Below are positions 46,206-54,604 of a stretch of 54,660 bases of DNA, in pieces (position 1 is the first letter of the stretch; the number at the start of each line of letters is the position of its first letter). The stretch is taken from NCBI RefSeq assembly GCF_002860125.1, contig NZ_PGVA01000020.1:1-54660 (forward strand), in the 5' to 3' direction. Source of the DNA: Bacillus canaveralius. GTDB lineage: Bacteria > Bacillota > Bacilli > Bacillales > Cytobacillaceae. Below the pieces are notes generated by a model. That model was not told the DNA's origin. It worked only from the letters and a program-made list of their open reading frames with translations, and searched no databases. Both the position numbers and the translations under genes were made by a program.

Positions 46206-47897
46206 TTATCCAAGCAATGAACGAATCTTCGTTGTAAGAAGTTCCTTGCGCTTTTCATAAAACACTTCGAAATCTTCAAATTCAAGTGAAACATCCGCTG
46301 AAATGATTGCCTCTCCATGAAATCTCGCCTTTTGTTGATCATTCATATCGTTGTAATAATCAATGAGCCTCATATCATTTTTGCTGCCGTTACTTCTTCC
46401 TTCAAGTAGATGAAGATTAGGAAGTTTGTTTCGTATACTTCTCCATTTTTTCCAATCATCCATTGAAATTGAATGTGGTCTGCTATTATCAAATCGACTA
46501 ACCGGATGAAGATGGTCTTGTTCATATTTAAAGTTTTTATTTATCCAATCAAGATTCAAATAATAAAGAACTTCTCCAGCAACTCTGCTTCCTTTTTCTG
46601 AATTAAGGACATCCTCTATTTTTCCATCTGTTACTCTCAAATCATTGATTTGATCAAGCATTTCAATGGTGATTTCATAATCAAAGCTGTTAATATAACT
46701 TTTCATTTGTTGCAGCTTACCTGTAGTACCAGATTGGAAATAAGTGAAAAATATTGCTCTAAGCAAATATGCACGAACTGCCTTGATATTATTGCTATAT
46801 TCGGAATTGTAATAAATGTAATATATAATCGGTAATAGAACGTTCCAACTGCTTGAAAAATGGCTAACATCTATTTTCAACTCATGAAGTAATCTCTCTA
46901 GGTTTGTAAGCGCTCTTTTGAACTCGCTCCAGTCGTTTTTCAAAGTTTCTGCAATACCTTTGTTTATATTGGATTTTACAACATCACCATACAACATCAA
47001 GGCTGAACGAATAATAAAGTCTGTACCGAATCCCTCATATGAATCGACTAGAATTTTACCAAACTCGCTTCTCGCACTAGGCCAGTACGCCTCTAGAATT
47101 GACATCGTAATATCCGATTTGCGAAGTGGTTTTCCTCCACTATTAAATCTGACAAACATTTCAAGAGCATCATCTTGTTTCATGTCTGTAATTTCAGTAT
47201 ATCTAACGAGCTTCGCTTCAAAAATCTTTTTATATAGTAATTGCAAAATGTTTCTGGCATATTCTTTGCTATCAGCGGGAACATTCACAATTGCTTCCTC
47301 AATTGCTGTTTCTCTTGTGGCTGCGTTTTGATATTTTTCGTTGAGAATATCTTTCAATTCAAACTGAGTTGGACTTATTTTTCCTACTTTATCACTAAAT
47401 TTAATATCAAATTTCTTACTGTTATACTCTTCTTCATCTATTGATATTTTATTCTTATTTAATTCAATCAACAGTTTAGTACGAATTGTACTCCCGCTCT
47501 TTTTTCTAGCATTTTTAGGACGTATATATGCCTCTCCAAATAATGATAAGAATAAAGATGTTAACCTTTGTTGTCCATCTAGTATTGCAGTATCTGTATT
47601 TTTTACATTAATGCTTGTTAATTCGTAATTCACACTATCCGCCGTTTTTCGGCTATCAAAAGTTACATCTGATAGAAAATTACAAAAATATGTATCCCAC
47701 GTAACATTAGAGTCATCAACACGCCAGAACAAGAATGTAGCAATCGGATAGTCCAGCAAGATAGAATCCCACAATTTTTCTATTTGATCAATGCTCCAAA
47801 CATATTGTCTTTGGAATGCAGGCATTACATATTTCCCATTCTTAATATTTTGCATTGCTTCAAAAATTGTTATGCTATTGTCTATAAGTTTACTCAA
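46206..47897 (-). CDS. DUF262/HNH (GmrSD-like) protein
   Basis: A 563-residue protein of the type IV restriction-like family. The N-terminal DUF262 domain has MPAFQRQYVWS (about residue 24) and the signature AILDGQQRLTSL (about 105), then FVRFNSGGKPL. The C-terminal region has the HNH-type motif YEQDHLHPVSRF, followed by RSIRNKLPNLHLLEG. GmrSD proteins use a DUF262 NTPase and an HNH nuclease to cut modified phage DNA. That makes a stand-alone defence gene likely, though DUF262 proteins also have other roles. It lies between repeat copies B and C. Confidence 0.88.
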   Translation of the reverse strand: MSKLIDNSITIFEAMQNIKNGKYVMPAFQRQYVWSIDQIEKLWDSILLDYPIATFLFWRVDDSNVTWDTYFCNFLSDVTFDSRKTADSVNYELTSINVKNTDTAILDGQQRLTSLFLSLFGEAYIRPKNARKKSGSTIRTKLLIELNKNKISIDEEEYNSKKFDIKFSDKVGKISPTQFELKDILNEKYQNAATRETAIEEAIVNVPADSKEYARNILQLLYKKIFEAKLVRYTEITDMKQDDALEMFVRFNSGGKPLRKSDITMSILEAYWPSARSEFGKILVDSYEGFGTDFIIRSALMLYGDVVKSNINKGIAETLKNDWSEFKRALTNLERLLHELKIDVSHFSSSWNVLLPIIYYIYYNSEYSNNIKAVRAYLLRAIFFTYFQSGTTGKLQQMKSYINSFDYEITIEMLDQINDLRVTDGKIEDVLNSEKGSRVAGEVLYYLNLDWINKNFKYEQDHLHPVSRFDNSRPHSISMDDWKKWRSIRNKLPNLHLLEGRSNGSKNDMRLIDYYNDMNDQQKARFHGEAIISADVSLEFEDFEVFYEKRKELLTTKIRSLLG

Positions 47898-48012
47898 TAT
47901 ATTATCCCTCCAAATATCATCAAATTTTTTCTTAACAAATCAATAGGGTTCAAATAATTCGAAGAGTCACACATCAAATTACTACCAACCCCTTTATTTA
48001 GTTCTATCAGAT

Positions 48013-48150
48013 TTATTTTTTCGCTAGGCAAATAGGAAAGTAATGTTGATAGATAGATTGGTTTTCTAACCAACGACTATCATAGTCACCTTTGCCAATC
48101 ATTCCTAAATGTTCCCAGTAGCATTCTGCATATGCATAATTTTACCACAC
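48013..48150 (-). pseudogene. 3' remnant of a larger gene
   Basis: The minus strand encodes the open stretch ending AECYWEHLGM...KGDYDSRWLENQSIYQHYFPICLAKK and a stop at 48013, with a stop codon just upstream and no start. The YWEHLGM...Y..RW...Y pattern recalls the C-terminal nuclease-like segment of some helicase-associated proteins. It appears to be what is left of a deleted gene in module 2. The rest of 47898-48226 shows no gene I can support. Confidence 0.45.
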
Positions 48151-48226
48151 TAAAAGTATGAGAAAATAAAATTGCTTAATTTTCTTTATAATTTATTCAT
48201 TAAAATATGAAATACAAAATATAAAA

Positions 48227-48261
48227 AGCCTCTCAAAAGTTTAATAAACTCCTGAGAAGCT
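48227..48261 (-). terminator. hairpin left of repeat copy C
   Basis: AGCCTCTCA and TGAGAAGCT pair with one mismatch, with an inner AGTTTA/TAAACT helix. On the minus strand TTTTTAT follows. It ends 14 bases before repeat copy C. Confidence 0.55.
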
Positions 48262-48275
48262 GTTTAAATATTTTA

Positions 48276-48419
48276 TTACTCCGTATGCTGAGAGTGTGTA
48301 ATATCTTACACGATAAGTGAAAAAAGTGCTGTATATCAAGTTTTTTGACAGAGAGTGATGTAACATCTTTAACTATAATTAACCGTTTTTTATGGGATTG
48401 CGTTAGCAAAATGTTAGCA
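48276..48419 (+). repeat. island repeat, copy C (diverged)
   Basis: The most diverged copy, about 144 bases. GAGAGTGTGTAATATCTTACACGAT, TGTAACATCTTTAAC, CCGTTTTTTATGGGATTGC and GTTAGCA-AAAT-GTTAGCA are preserved, but the left end and the GGTAAATC arm have changed (GCTGTATATC). Unlike A, B and D, its central stem no longer pairs well. Confidence 0.8.
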
Positions 48420-48513
48420 AATTTTGCGCTGTATTAATTACTATCGGCTTTAAATCTAAGGCTCTGTGAACCATAATTCTTGATATTTTGTGTAGATGGA
48501 TTGAGGTGAGATT

Positions 48514-48674
48514 ATGGATGGAAAAATGCAAAAATGTGATATAGTGATAATGAAACCCTAATAAAGGCAATTGAACTAATTAAAAAAGGTAGCACAGAAG
48601 AAGAGGTACAAAGAAGGATGAAATTGTCGAATGAAGATATGGATTTGATTGATTTTGTTATTAACGAACTATAA
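48514..48674 (+). pseudogene. frameshifted small gene
   Basis: GAGGTGA precedes an ATG at 48514 whose frame stops after 13 codons (MDGKMQKCDI...). A second frame then carries DNETLIKAIELIKKGSTEEEVQRRMKLSNEDMDLIDFVINEL to a stop at 48674. A one- or two-base indel around 48540-48548 joins them. The C-terminal segment resembles the helical tails of PD-(D/E)XK transposase-like (Rpn) proteins. Confidence 0.45.
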
Positions 48675-48896
48675 TTTCCTATAAAAAGGCGAAATATAAA
48701 TCGATAGGAAACAAGAGTCAAATATTTATTATTGATTGTACTTGGAGGCTTTCGGGTGCTTGTGTAAAATTTGTATAAAAGGATATACATGAAAAATCTT
48801 GAAAGCAAGTGAATTATTTTCACCTGCTTTTATACTTGTTTCCGCTTTCCACATGGCTTGGATAGTGATGGCAGATTAATATAGATGTAGTAGTGT

Positions 48897-49289
48897 TTAC
48901 CTTATTCTAGTTTTTCGCACTTCCATATTTTCGAAGTCGATGATCAATTTATTCGCTAGAAAAAAATCACTGCCTATGATTCCGTCAAATCCATGCATTT
49001 CTCTAACATCACCGAGCTGTATAGTGAAATCTCTAAGTTGGAACATATCTATTGTCATGCCGCTCACTTTTTGTTCAATACAGATTTCAGTACCGCCAAT
49101 TCCATACATCTTTCGTGTAATGGCGTTTTCTAAATCGAGCATCAGCCCAATTTCTTCGCATAAGTCCGTATCTAAAATGGTTGAAGAGCAGCCAGTATCA
49201 AGCAGCACGTTGCTAAATGTCTTCTTCATTCCATTGTATTCAATCTGAACAGAAACTAGAGGCAATTGGTCATCCATTGCAAATTTCAT
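48897..49289 (-). CDS. retropepsin-like aspartic protease domain protein
   Basis: A 130-residue protein with the catalytic signature LLDTGCSSTILD (Asp-Thr-Gly, about residue 31) and the second hydrophobic-hydrophobic-Gly motif GFDGIIGSDFF (about residue 103). This is the single-lobe retropepsin layout, which acts as a dimer. There is no signal peptide. It overlaps the 86-residue gene upstream by 4 bp, so the two are coexpressed and probably functionally linked. The substrate is unknown. Confidence 0.85.
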   Translation of the reverse strand: MKFAMDDQLPLVSVQIEYNGMKKTFSNVLLDTGCSSTILDTDLCEEIGLMLDLENAITRKMYGIGGTEICIEQKVSGMTIDMFQLRDFTIQLGDVREMHGFDGIIGSDFFLANKLIIDFENMEVRKTRIR

Positions 49290-49546
49290 ACTCTTCTTCG
49301 CACTCCTATATATGGCTGCTCAATTACCTTTATTTCTTCGTTATTCGTGTGAAAGATATATAATTCACGATATTGATTTTCCGCATGTAGTTTTTTATAC
49401 ACTTTCCATGCTGCATTGCCGTTCTCAAAGTCATCAATTACTGACATTTCTTCGATGATTCTTTCTTTCCCTCTTGTTTCTGATTTTAATGCTTCTACTA
49501 AGACACAACGTTCTGGAAAATGCTGACGAACTTCAGACCATTTCAT
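49286..49546 (-). CDS. small partner of the retropepsin-like protein
   Basis: An 86-residue protein starting MKWSEVRQHFPERCVLVEAL, with GGAGG nine bases before the ATG. It has a mixed alpha/beta pattern and ends HTNNEEIKVIEQPYIGVRRRV. I recognise no catalytic motif. Such genes are often found directly before retropepsin-like genes in Firmicutes, so it may be the substrate or a regulator of the protease; this is inference from the 4-bp overlap. Confidence 0.65.
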   Translation of the reverse strand: MKWSEVRQHFPERCVLVEALKSETRGKERIIEEMSVIDDFENGNAAWKVYKKLHAENQYRELYIFHTNNEEIKVIEQPYIGVRRRV

Positions 49547-49690
49547 TCACATGCGCCTCCGGTTCATTCTTAATTTATTTTTATTATAGCATTTTTAAAT
49601 GGTAAGAAAACTGAATGATTTTTATTCCTAATTATATTGACTTTGAATACTATTCATAAAATTGATAATAATGGTAGCTGAGGTGATAAT

Positions 49691-50296
49691 ATGGAATATT
49701 TTATATCCTTGGTTTTATTAGGTTTTATCTTTTTTCAGTGGAAGAAAGGAAAAAATTCTAGAGCAGAAGAGATTTATAAAAATTATTTATCCACTGAAGA
49801 ATTTAAAAGAACGCTAGCATTTGGCATTTATCAACGGTTTTGTAAAGAGAATGAAGAAAAATCTTATTCATCTACCTTTATAAAAAATGATCCCTTAGAA
49901 TTTGAACACTTTATTGCTGATATATTAAAACACAAATATGGCGGAAATATCTATGTAACAAAAAGTTCAGGGGACTTTGGTGTTGATATAGAACATGGTG
50001 TTGGTGAAGGGAAAGTGCTTGGTCAAGTAAAGTGTTATAAAGATGATGTTGGTTACGAACCTATCGCATTATTACACTCCAACATCGTAAAGCAGAATGC
50101 TTCAAAGGGATATGTTGTGACAACATCTAACTTTACGGATAATGCCCGTTCATATGCCGAAGGATTAAGTATTGATTTGATAACTGGAACTGATTTAGTG
50201 GAAATGTGGCTGAATTATTCTAACCCATTATCCGAAAGTATTATAGTGGAGCCAATTCATAACCAAACGACAAATAAAATTGATACACCGATTTAA
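49691..50296 (+). CDS. membrane-anchored Mrr-like restriction endonuclease
   Basis: A 201-residue protein with one N-terminal membrane helix (YFISLVLLGFIFFQW). A PD-(D/E)XK nuclease domain of the Mrr type follows: DPLEFEHFIADILKHKYGG, then GDFGVDIE, then the catalytic GQVKCYK, and the late TTSNFTDNARSYAEG. Mrr-type nucleases cut foreign or modified DNA; the membrane anchor suggests action on incoming DNA. It is the only intact plus-strand gene in the island and sits in module 3 opposite the protease pair. Confidence 0.85.
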   Translation: MEYFISLVLLGFIFFQWKKGKNSRAEEIYKNYLSTEEFKRTLAFGIYQRFCKENEEKSYSSTFIKNDPLEFEHFIADILKHKYGGNIYVTKSSGDFGVDIEHGVGEGKVLGQVKCYKDDVGYEPIALLHSNIVKQNASKGYVVTTSNFTDNARSYAEGLSIDLITGTDLVEMWLNYSNPLSESIIVEPIHNQTTNKIDTPI

Positions 50297-50714
50297 GAAC
50301 TGCCCTCCAGCCAGACAAAGGTTAGGGAGCAGTACTATTTGTATGATAAAGAAACAAAAATTAGGCTGGGATAAAATCTAGCCTATCTATTACTAAACTT
50401 CTTCATCTCCAAAATAATCTGTATCCATTCTTTTTACAATTTGATGAGCATGACCTATCAGTGGACTTGGATGGAAATGGAGTAAATGATGGAATTGTGT
50501 AAAAATATAAGTTTTTTTCTCATTTATTATTGTTTGCACTCTAGGTTTGTACTTCAAAAACGTTCAGTATGGTGAAGAAGGTCACCTACTAAAGCATTTC
50601 TGGAAGTTTATCAGCGAATCTACCAATATATTAGCGAGTTTTTTTTAAGTCAACCTATAGTGCAATTTTCCATTAAAGTAACTTGAGCTGGGCTGTATTA
50701 TATATCTATTATCA

Positions 50715-50751
50715 AACAAGAGTGCAAAAATTCCCGCACTCTTGTTTTTAT
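50715..50751. terminator. terminator left of repeat copy D
   Basis: AACAAGAGTGC / GCACTCTTGTT form an 11-bp stem around AAAAATTCCC, with TTTTA following on the plus strand. It ends 18 bases before repeat copy D. The gap 50297-50714 otherwise shows only a weak hairpin after the Mrr-like gene and a short reading-frame scrap. Confidence 0.75.
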
Positions 50752-50769
50752 TTTCCAGAAAATTTTATT

Positions 50770-50923
50770 TTACATCGTGCCGCCCGTAGGTTGAGAGTGT
50801 GTAATATCGTTAACGTTGAGTGCAAAAAAACGCGGTAAATCAACGTTTTGGATATTGCTGGCTGTAACATCTTTAACGGGGATTTACCGTTTTTTATGGG
50901 ATTGCGTTAGCAAAATGTTAGCA
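50770..50923 (+). repeat. island repeat, copy D
   Basis: About 154 bases, very close to copies A and B: TTACATCGTGCCGCCCGTAGG, GAGAGTGTGTAATATCGTTAACG, GCGGTAAATC ... GATTTACCG, TTTTTTATGGGATTGC, then GTTAGCA-AAAT-GTTAGCA. It lies between the Mrr module and the caspase operon. Confidence 0.88.
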
Positions 50924-50974
50924 GATTTAGAGCTAAAACCATTTCTAGAACACAAAATAAAATTAACCACATAC

Positions 50975-52432
50975 TTAAATTGAAATATCTATTGCTTCAT
51001 TAACCTCAATTTTCATTGGATCGACATTGGAATAATACTTTGGACGATATCCTATAAGATGAATTTTAGTAATTACCCCGTTATCCAATGTAAGTGAAAG
51101 AGTTTCAATTTTGTCAATTGTACCCGTTAGAATAAGAGATCCCACAATCATAACTCGTATTTTTTCAAGAGTGTAACCTTGGCTAGCTAAGCTCGAAATG
51201 ATATTTGGTATCACTTGGATTTTTGCATTTGTAGGATGACTAATCATTGATTCAACTAAAGAGTCTCCATAACCAAATGGTGTAACCTTTTCACCAAATA
51301 GAATGCGTCTAATACGCAACATTGCTATATCATCAGGGGTCAGTGTTTTACCCATTCCTCCACCAATTGACATTTCAGAATAGATTAAGTTATTTCTTTC
51401 CCCTGTACCTTTTAGATTTACAACAATGTATGTTCCTTCTCGTGTAGATTTAATGTCAATATTTTCAATGGATACAATATCTGCCTCATCTCTTATAGCA
51501 AACGGATATCTATCTCTATCCCTCATGTCCCTTAAAGCTTGTTCAATTTTAGAGTCAGGATTAATCAGTGTTATCTGATATTCACCCTTATTTTTGCTAT
51601 GAAACTCATCGTAATCAGTTATTATTGGGCCAAGCCAGAAACTTAATCCAGAAGAATTTATCTGTTCAATTGTATTTGTTGCAGTTTTTACTGCAGTCAG
51701 TTCGCTTCTATTTATTGTTCTTTTTAATAACAACGGTTCTCCGTTAAGAGTACTTTTAATTACAGGATTCTGACCTCCAATTTCCTCATTTAGCCTTTTA
51801 CTAACATATGAATATAAGTTATATACATCTATGTCACCATTTCTATCGGCAGCTTCTCCCTCTAAACCTCGAATTAAATAGTCGGTAAATGCTCCATGTC
51901 CCGCTCTATCCGCAGCATATTGACTTGCAGTACATGCAGCAATAAGAACCTTTCCTGATCCTTTAACTTCTAATCCTCGATGCATTTCCTGTTGAATATT
52001 TCGAGTAATCGTTCCACTATGGCATGTATCAAAAAACGATAAAATAGTTTTAGCTGGGGTCTGGTCAATCAAATCTCTTACTTCGGACATTTTTATCATT
52101 GATATATTCGGAGAATAGATATTTCCATCAAATGGAACAAAATAACCTTCATTATCTATAAATGCACCGTGTCCAGCCCAAAATAGAAATAATATATCCG
52201 TATCAACTGCGGTTTCAAAGAATGATTTTAAGGCAGATAGTAAAATAGTTCTTCTTGAAATGGAACCTTGGAAAACTTGGACATCTTGTTCCTTAAAAAA
52301 GGAAGGAGACTCCAAAAGAAGACGCTTAATTTCTAAAGCATCATTTACTGTATTAGGCATATCATTCACACTGTTATACTGATCTACAGCTATAATTAAA
52401 GCTTTATAAACCACTTTTTTACCACCCAACAT
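50975..52432 (-). CDS. caspase-like peptidase, last gene of the helicase operon
   Basis: A 485-residue protein with an N-terminal caspase/metacaspase domain (about 8-225). It opens KALIIAVDQY, has the catalytic histidine in WAGHGAF (about residue 90) and the catalytic cysteine in FFDTCHSGT (about 140). The C-terminal 260 residues are an unrecognised beta-rich domain. Bacterial caspases often execute cell suicide in phage defence when released by a sensor, and the neighbouring genes fit that role. It starts 12 bases after the HEPN-like gene. A GTG seven codons in, preceded by GGGTGG, is an alternative start. Confidence 0.85.
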   Translation of the reverse strand: MLGGKKVVYKALIIAVDQYNSVNDMPNTVNDALEIKRLLLESPSFFKEQDVQVFQGSISRRTILLSALKSFFETAVDTDILFLFWAGHGAFIDNEGYFVPFDGNIYSPNISMIKMSEVRDLIDQTPAKTILSFFDTCHSGTITRNIQQEMHRGLEVKGSGKVLIAACTASQYAADRAGHGAFTDYLIRGLEGEAADRNGDIDVYNLYSYVSKRLNEEIGGQNPVIKSTLNGEPLLLKRTINRSELTAVKTATNTIEQINSSGLSFWLGPIITDYDEFHSKNKGEYQITLINPDSKIEQALRDMRDRDRYPFAIRDEADIVSIENIDIKSTREGTYIVVNLKGTGERNNLIYSEMSIGGGMGKTLTPDDIAMLRIRRILFGEKVTPFGYGDSLVESMISHPTNAKIQVIPNIISSLASQGYTLEKIRVMIVGSLILTGTIDKIETLSLTLDNGVITKIHLIGYRPKYYSNVDPMKIEVNEAIDISI

Positions 52433-52444
52433 TCCGTTTAATAT

Positions 52445-54190
52445 TTATAGAGCAACCTTATTTAAATCCCTAGAAGTTTCAATAATTGCATTAAAAATTT
52501 CTTTTAAAATAATTGTTTGAAGTATTAGATAACCATTTGAATAAAATTCTGGAAAGGTTCCATTTAGATCGCTCTTTATATAGTTCAAATACTTTTCTAA
52601 GTTTTGCGAATTCAAATTATTGTGTTGCATAGAATTACGATAAACCCTCAACCTATCTAATGCGTAATGTAGTTTTGGGAAATTTTTCTTGAAGTCCATA
52701 TAAAAATAATTATTAATACCCATTTCTTTGCCACGCTCATCAATTACTTCAACCATGGATGCGTTTAAATCTTTTGTAAAGTTGCTATAACTTTTTTCAT
52801 TTTTTGCTAACTTTATATTATCCAAGTTATACTCATTTAAAAATTGACCATTATCAAGCCATCCCATACCATAGTAGTCTTCCATTTCAGCATCAAGACT
52901 TTTAGCCGACTCAACAATATTTTTAATTAAATCCTTTAATTCATTTAGATTATTTATTGGCTTAATGAGTTTATTATTACTTTCTGAATTAACCGTCTCA
53001 GCTTTTGCTTTTACTTTATTTAGTTTAAAAATATTATGGGTAACACAAGTAGGATTATTTTTTAAATTTAATTTATATTTAGCTATTTTATCTATATATC
53101 CATTTTTGTTATCTAATATCACCTTAGCATATTCATATTCAATTTTATGTTGTAACTCCAAATTATTATATTTTTTACTTAGCTCAATAATCTGATATAC
53201 CTTATTTTTAATATTAGTTGTTGGGTAACAATAGCCAGTGAAATTAATTTTTACACTTCGTTTTCTTTTCAAATATCTTTCTAATTCATTTATCCATTCA
53301 TCTTTTATTTCATAGGCTTCAATCATTGGTATGTCGAAAAATACACTATTAAAATCCCTTGTAAAGTAGTCATATTCTAAAATATTATATATTTCCCCAA
53401 CAGATTCTTCTCCATAGACTTCCAAATCTTTAGTACCTATAACCTTTTCAATAAATATATCAATTGAGTTATCTGTAAACATTTTTATTCCAATTTCATC
53501 TGCATTTATCAATTCAGAATCAAAATAGTTTACCTTAGTATTTCTATCATAAACTACTAACCTGCTTTTTTTATCTAGATCTTCAATAACTACAATATAA
53601 AATTTTTTATATTCAGTTGGCTTTTCATTGACCGAAACCATTTCTACTAGTTGACCCTCGTATTCAGAATTGCTTTCTTTTATATACTCTTCTAAAATTC
53701 TTTTAATTATTTGCCCATGAATAATATTATTATTCTTTTTATCAAGAATAGGCTCTAAAGTATTTAAGTTTGTAGATTTTGCATTTTTATTCGTGATATA
53801 ATTTCTTGATTTTTTTATATATCCTGTAAATCCATCAACTGAAATTGGTAACTCTACTCTTTGTAATTGTTCATATTTATTATTACTAATATATTTTCTA
53901 CCATCATCTGTTAATGTTTGAGTTTTTAAATCATACATATTATTAAGCTCTAAATCATACACTGCATTTTTTATTAACTCTTCATCAATAGATAATAATT
54001 TTGAAATTTGATTAGTATTAAATCCTTGATTAAGTAACTTTAAAGTAAAGTCCAATACTACAGGTAACCCTTTATATAACGTTGCTAAACATACGACTGT
54101 TTTTTTAAAGATTGGAAAACCAACCTCTGTAATATTAATTATCTTATAATCCGGAAAGTCAGACTTAACTGCATCAAGGACTAATTTCAT
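52445..54190 (-). CDS. HEPN-like protein between helicase and caspase
   Basis: An unrecognised 581-residue protein. The first 110 residues look like a winged-helix unit (LNQGFNTNQISKLLSIDEELIKNAVYDLELNNMYDL). The middle is mixed. The C-terminal 150 residues are helical and contain RVYRNSMQHNNL, which fits the R-X4-H motif of HEPN domains. HEPN proteins are frequent RNA-cleaving or sensing partners in defence operons. GGGGGCGGAG precedes the ATG. It overlaps the helicase gene by 4 bp and precedes the caspase, so it may link sensing by the helicase to protease activation. The gene is AT-rich compared with the core region. Confidence 0.65.
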   Translation of the reverse strand: MKLVLDAVKSDFPDYKIINITEVGFPIFKKTVVCLATLYKGLPVVLDFTLKLLNQGFNTNQISKLLSIDEELIKNAVYDLELNNMYDLKTQTLTDDGRKYISNNKYEQLQRVELPISVDGFTGYIKKSRNYITNKNAKSTNLNTLEPILDKKNNNIIHGQIIKRILEEYIKESNSEYEGQLVEMVSVNEKPTEYKKFYIVVIEDLDKKSRLVVYDRNTKVNYFDSELINADEIGIKMFTDNSIDIFIEKVIGTKDLEVYGEESVGEIYNILEYDYFTRDFNSVFFDIPMIEAYEIKDEWINELERYLKRKRSVKINFTGYCYPTTNIKNKVYQIIELSKKYNNLELQHKIEYEYAKVILDNKNGYIDKIAKYKLNLKNNPTCVTHNIFKLNKVKAKAETVNSESNNKLIKPINNLNELKDLIKNIVESAKSLDAEMEDYYGMGWLDNGQFLNEYNLDNIKLAKNEKSYSNFTKDLNASMVEVIDERGKEMGINNYFYMDFKKNFPKLHYALDRLRVYRNSMQHNNLNSQNLEKYLNYIKSDLNGTFPEFYSNGYLILQTIILKEIFNAIIETSRDLNKVAL

Positions 54191-54604
54191 AGCTCCGCCC
54201 CCTTTATGTTACAACTATTGGGATTTCGATTAATAAACTGAATTACTTTTCCAATTCCCTCTTTATATTTTACTTCACTGTTGAGAACACACTCTTTGTT
54301 TCCAACTATGAACAAGCAATTTTTCCCTCTTGATAAAGCAACATTTATTCTTCGTTGATCTTTTAAAAAACCTAATTTATTTTCTTCATTTGAACGAACT
54401 ACACTATAAAAAACAATGTCACATTCTGAACCTTGAAAAGCATCGATATTATCAATCTGAATATCAATATTAGTCCACTTTGAATTTTTAGGCTCTATTT
54501 TATTAATTAATAATTGCTTTTGAGCGTTATATCCTGAGATGATTGCCACGCTAGCTCTTAGATTCTTTTCATAATAAATCTTATTTATCTTATCAAGTGA
54601 GTAT
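54187..54604 (-). pseudogene. C-terminal part of an Upf1-like superfamily 1 helicase, cut at its left-hand partner boundary
   Basis: The last 140 or so residues of an SF1 (Upf1-like) helicase: AIISGYNAQKQLL, then DNIDAFQGSECDIVFYSVVRSN (motif V region), then KDQRRINVALSRGKNCLFIVGN (motif VI with the arginine finger). Upstream of about 54605 the sequence changes to what looks like an insertion-sequence end, so the N-terminal ATPase half is separated from it. Whether it continues beyond the window cannot be seen. As it stands the gene is probably not functional. It would be the first gene of the helicase - HEPN-like - caspase operon. Confidence 0.72.

Noticed and set aside
48512-48823. 103-codon minus-strand frame right of repeat C
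   Set aside because: Very hydrophobic with unusual composition and no RBS, and it is antisense to the plus-strand frameshifted gene, which has a good RBS.
50459-50500. Short plus-strand stretch reading DLDGNGVNDGIV before a stop, like an EF-hand or surface-protein tail
   Set aside because: No start or upstream frame is visible and it is too short to call a remnant with any confidence.
41523-50923. Interpretation of the four island repeats as a CRISPR array
   Set aside because: Spacing is irregular at 2-4 kb with genes between the copies, the repeats are about 150 bases and there are no cas genes.
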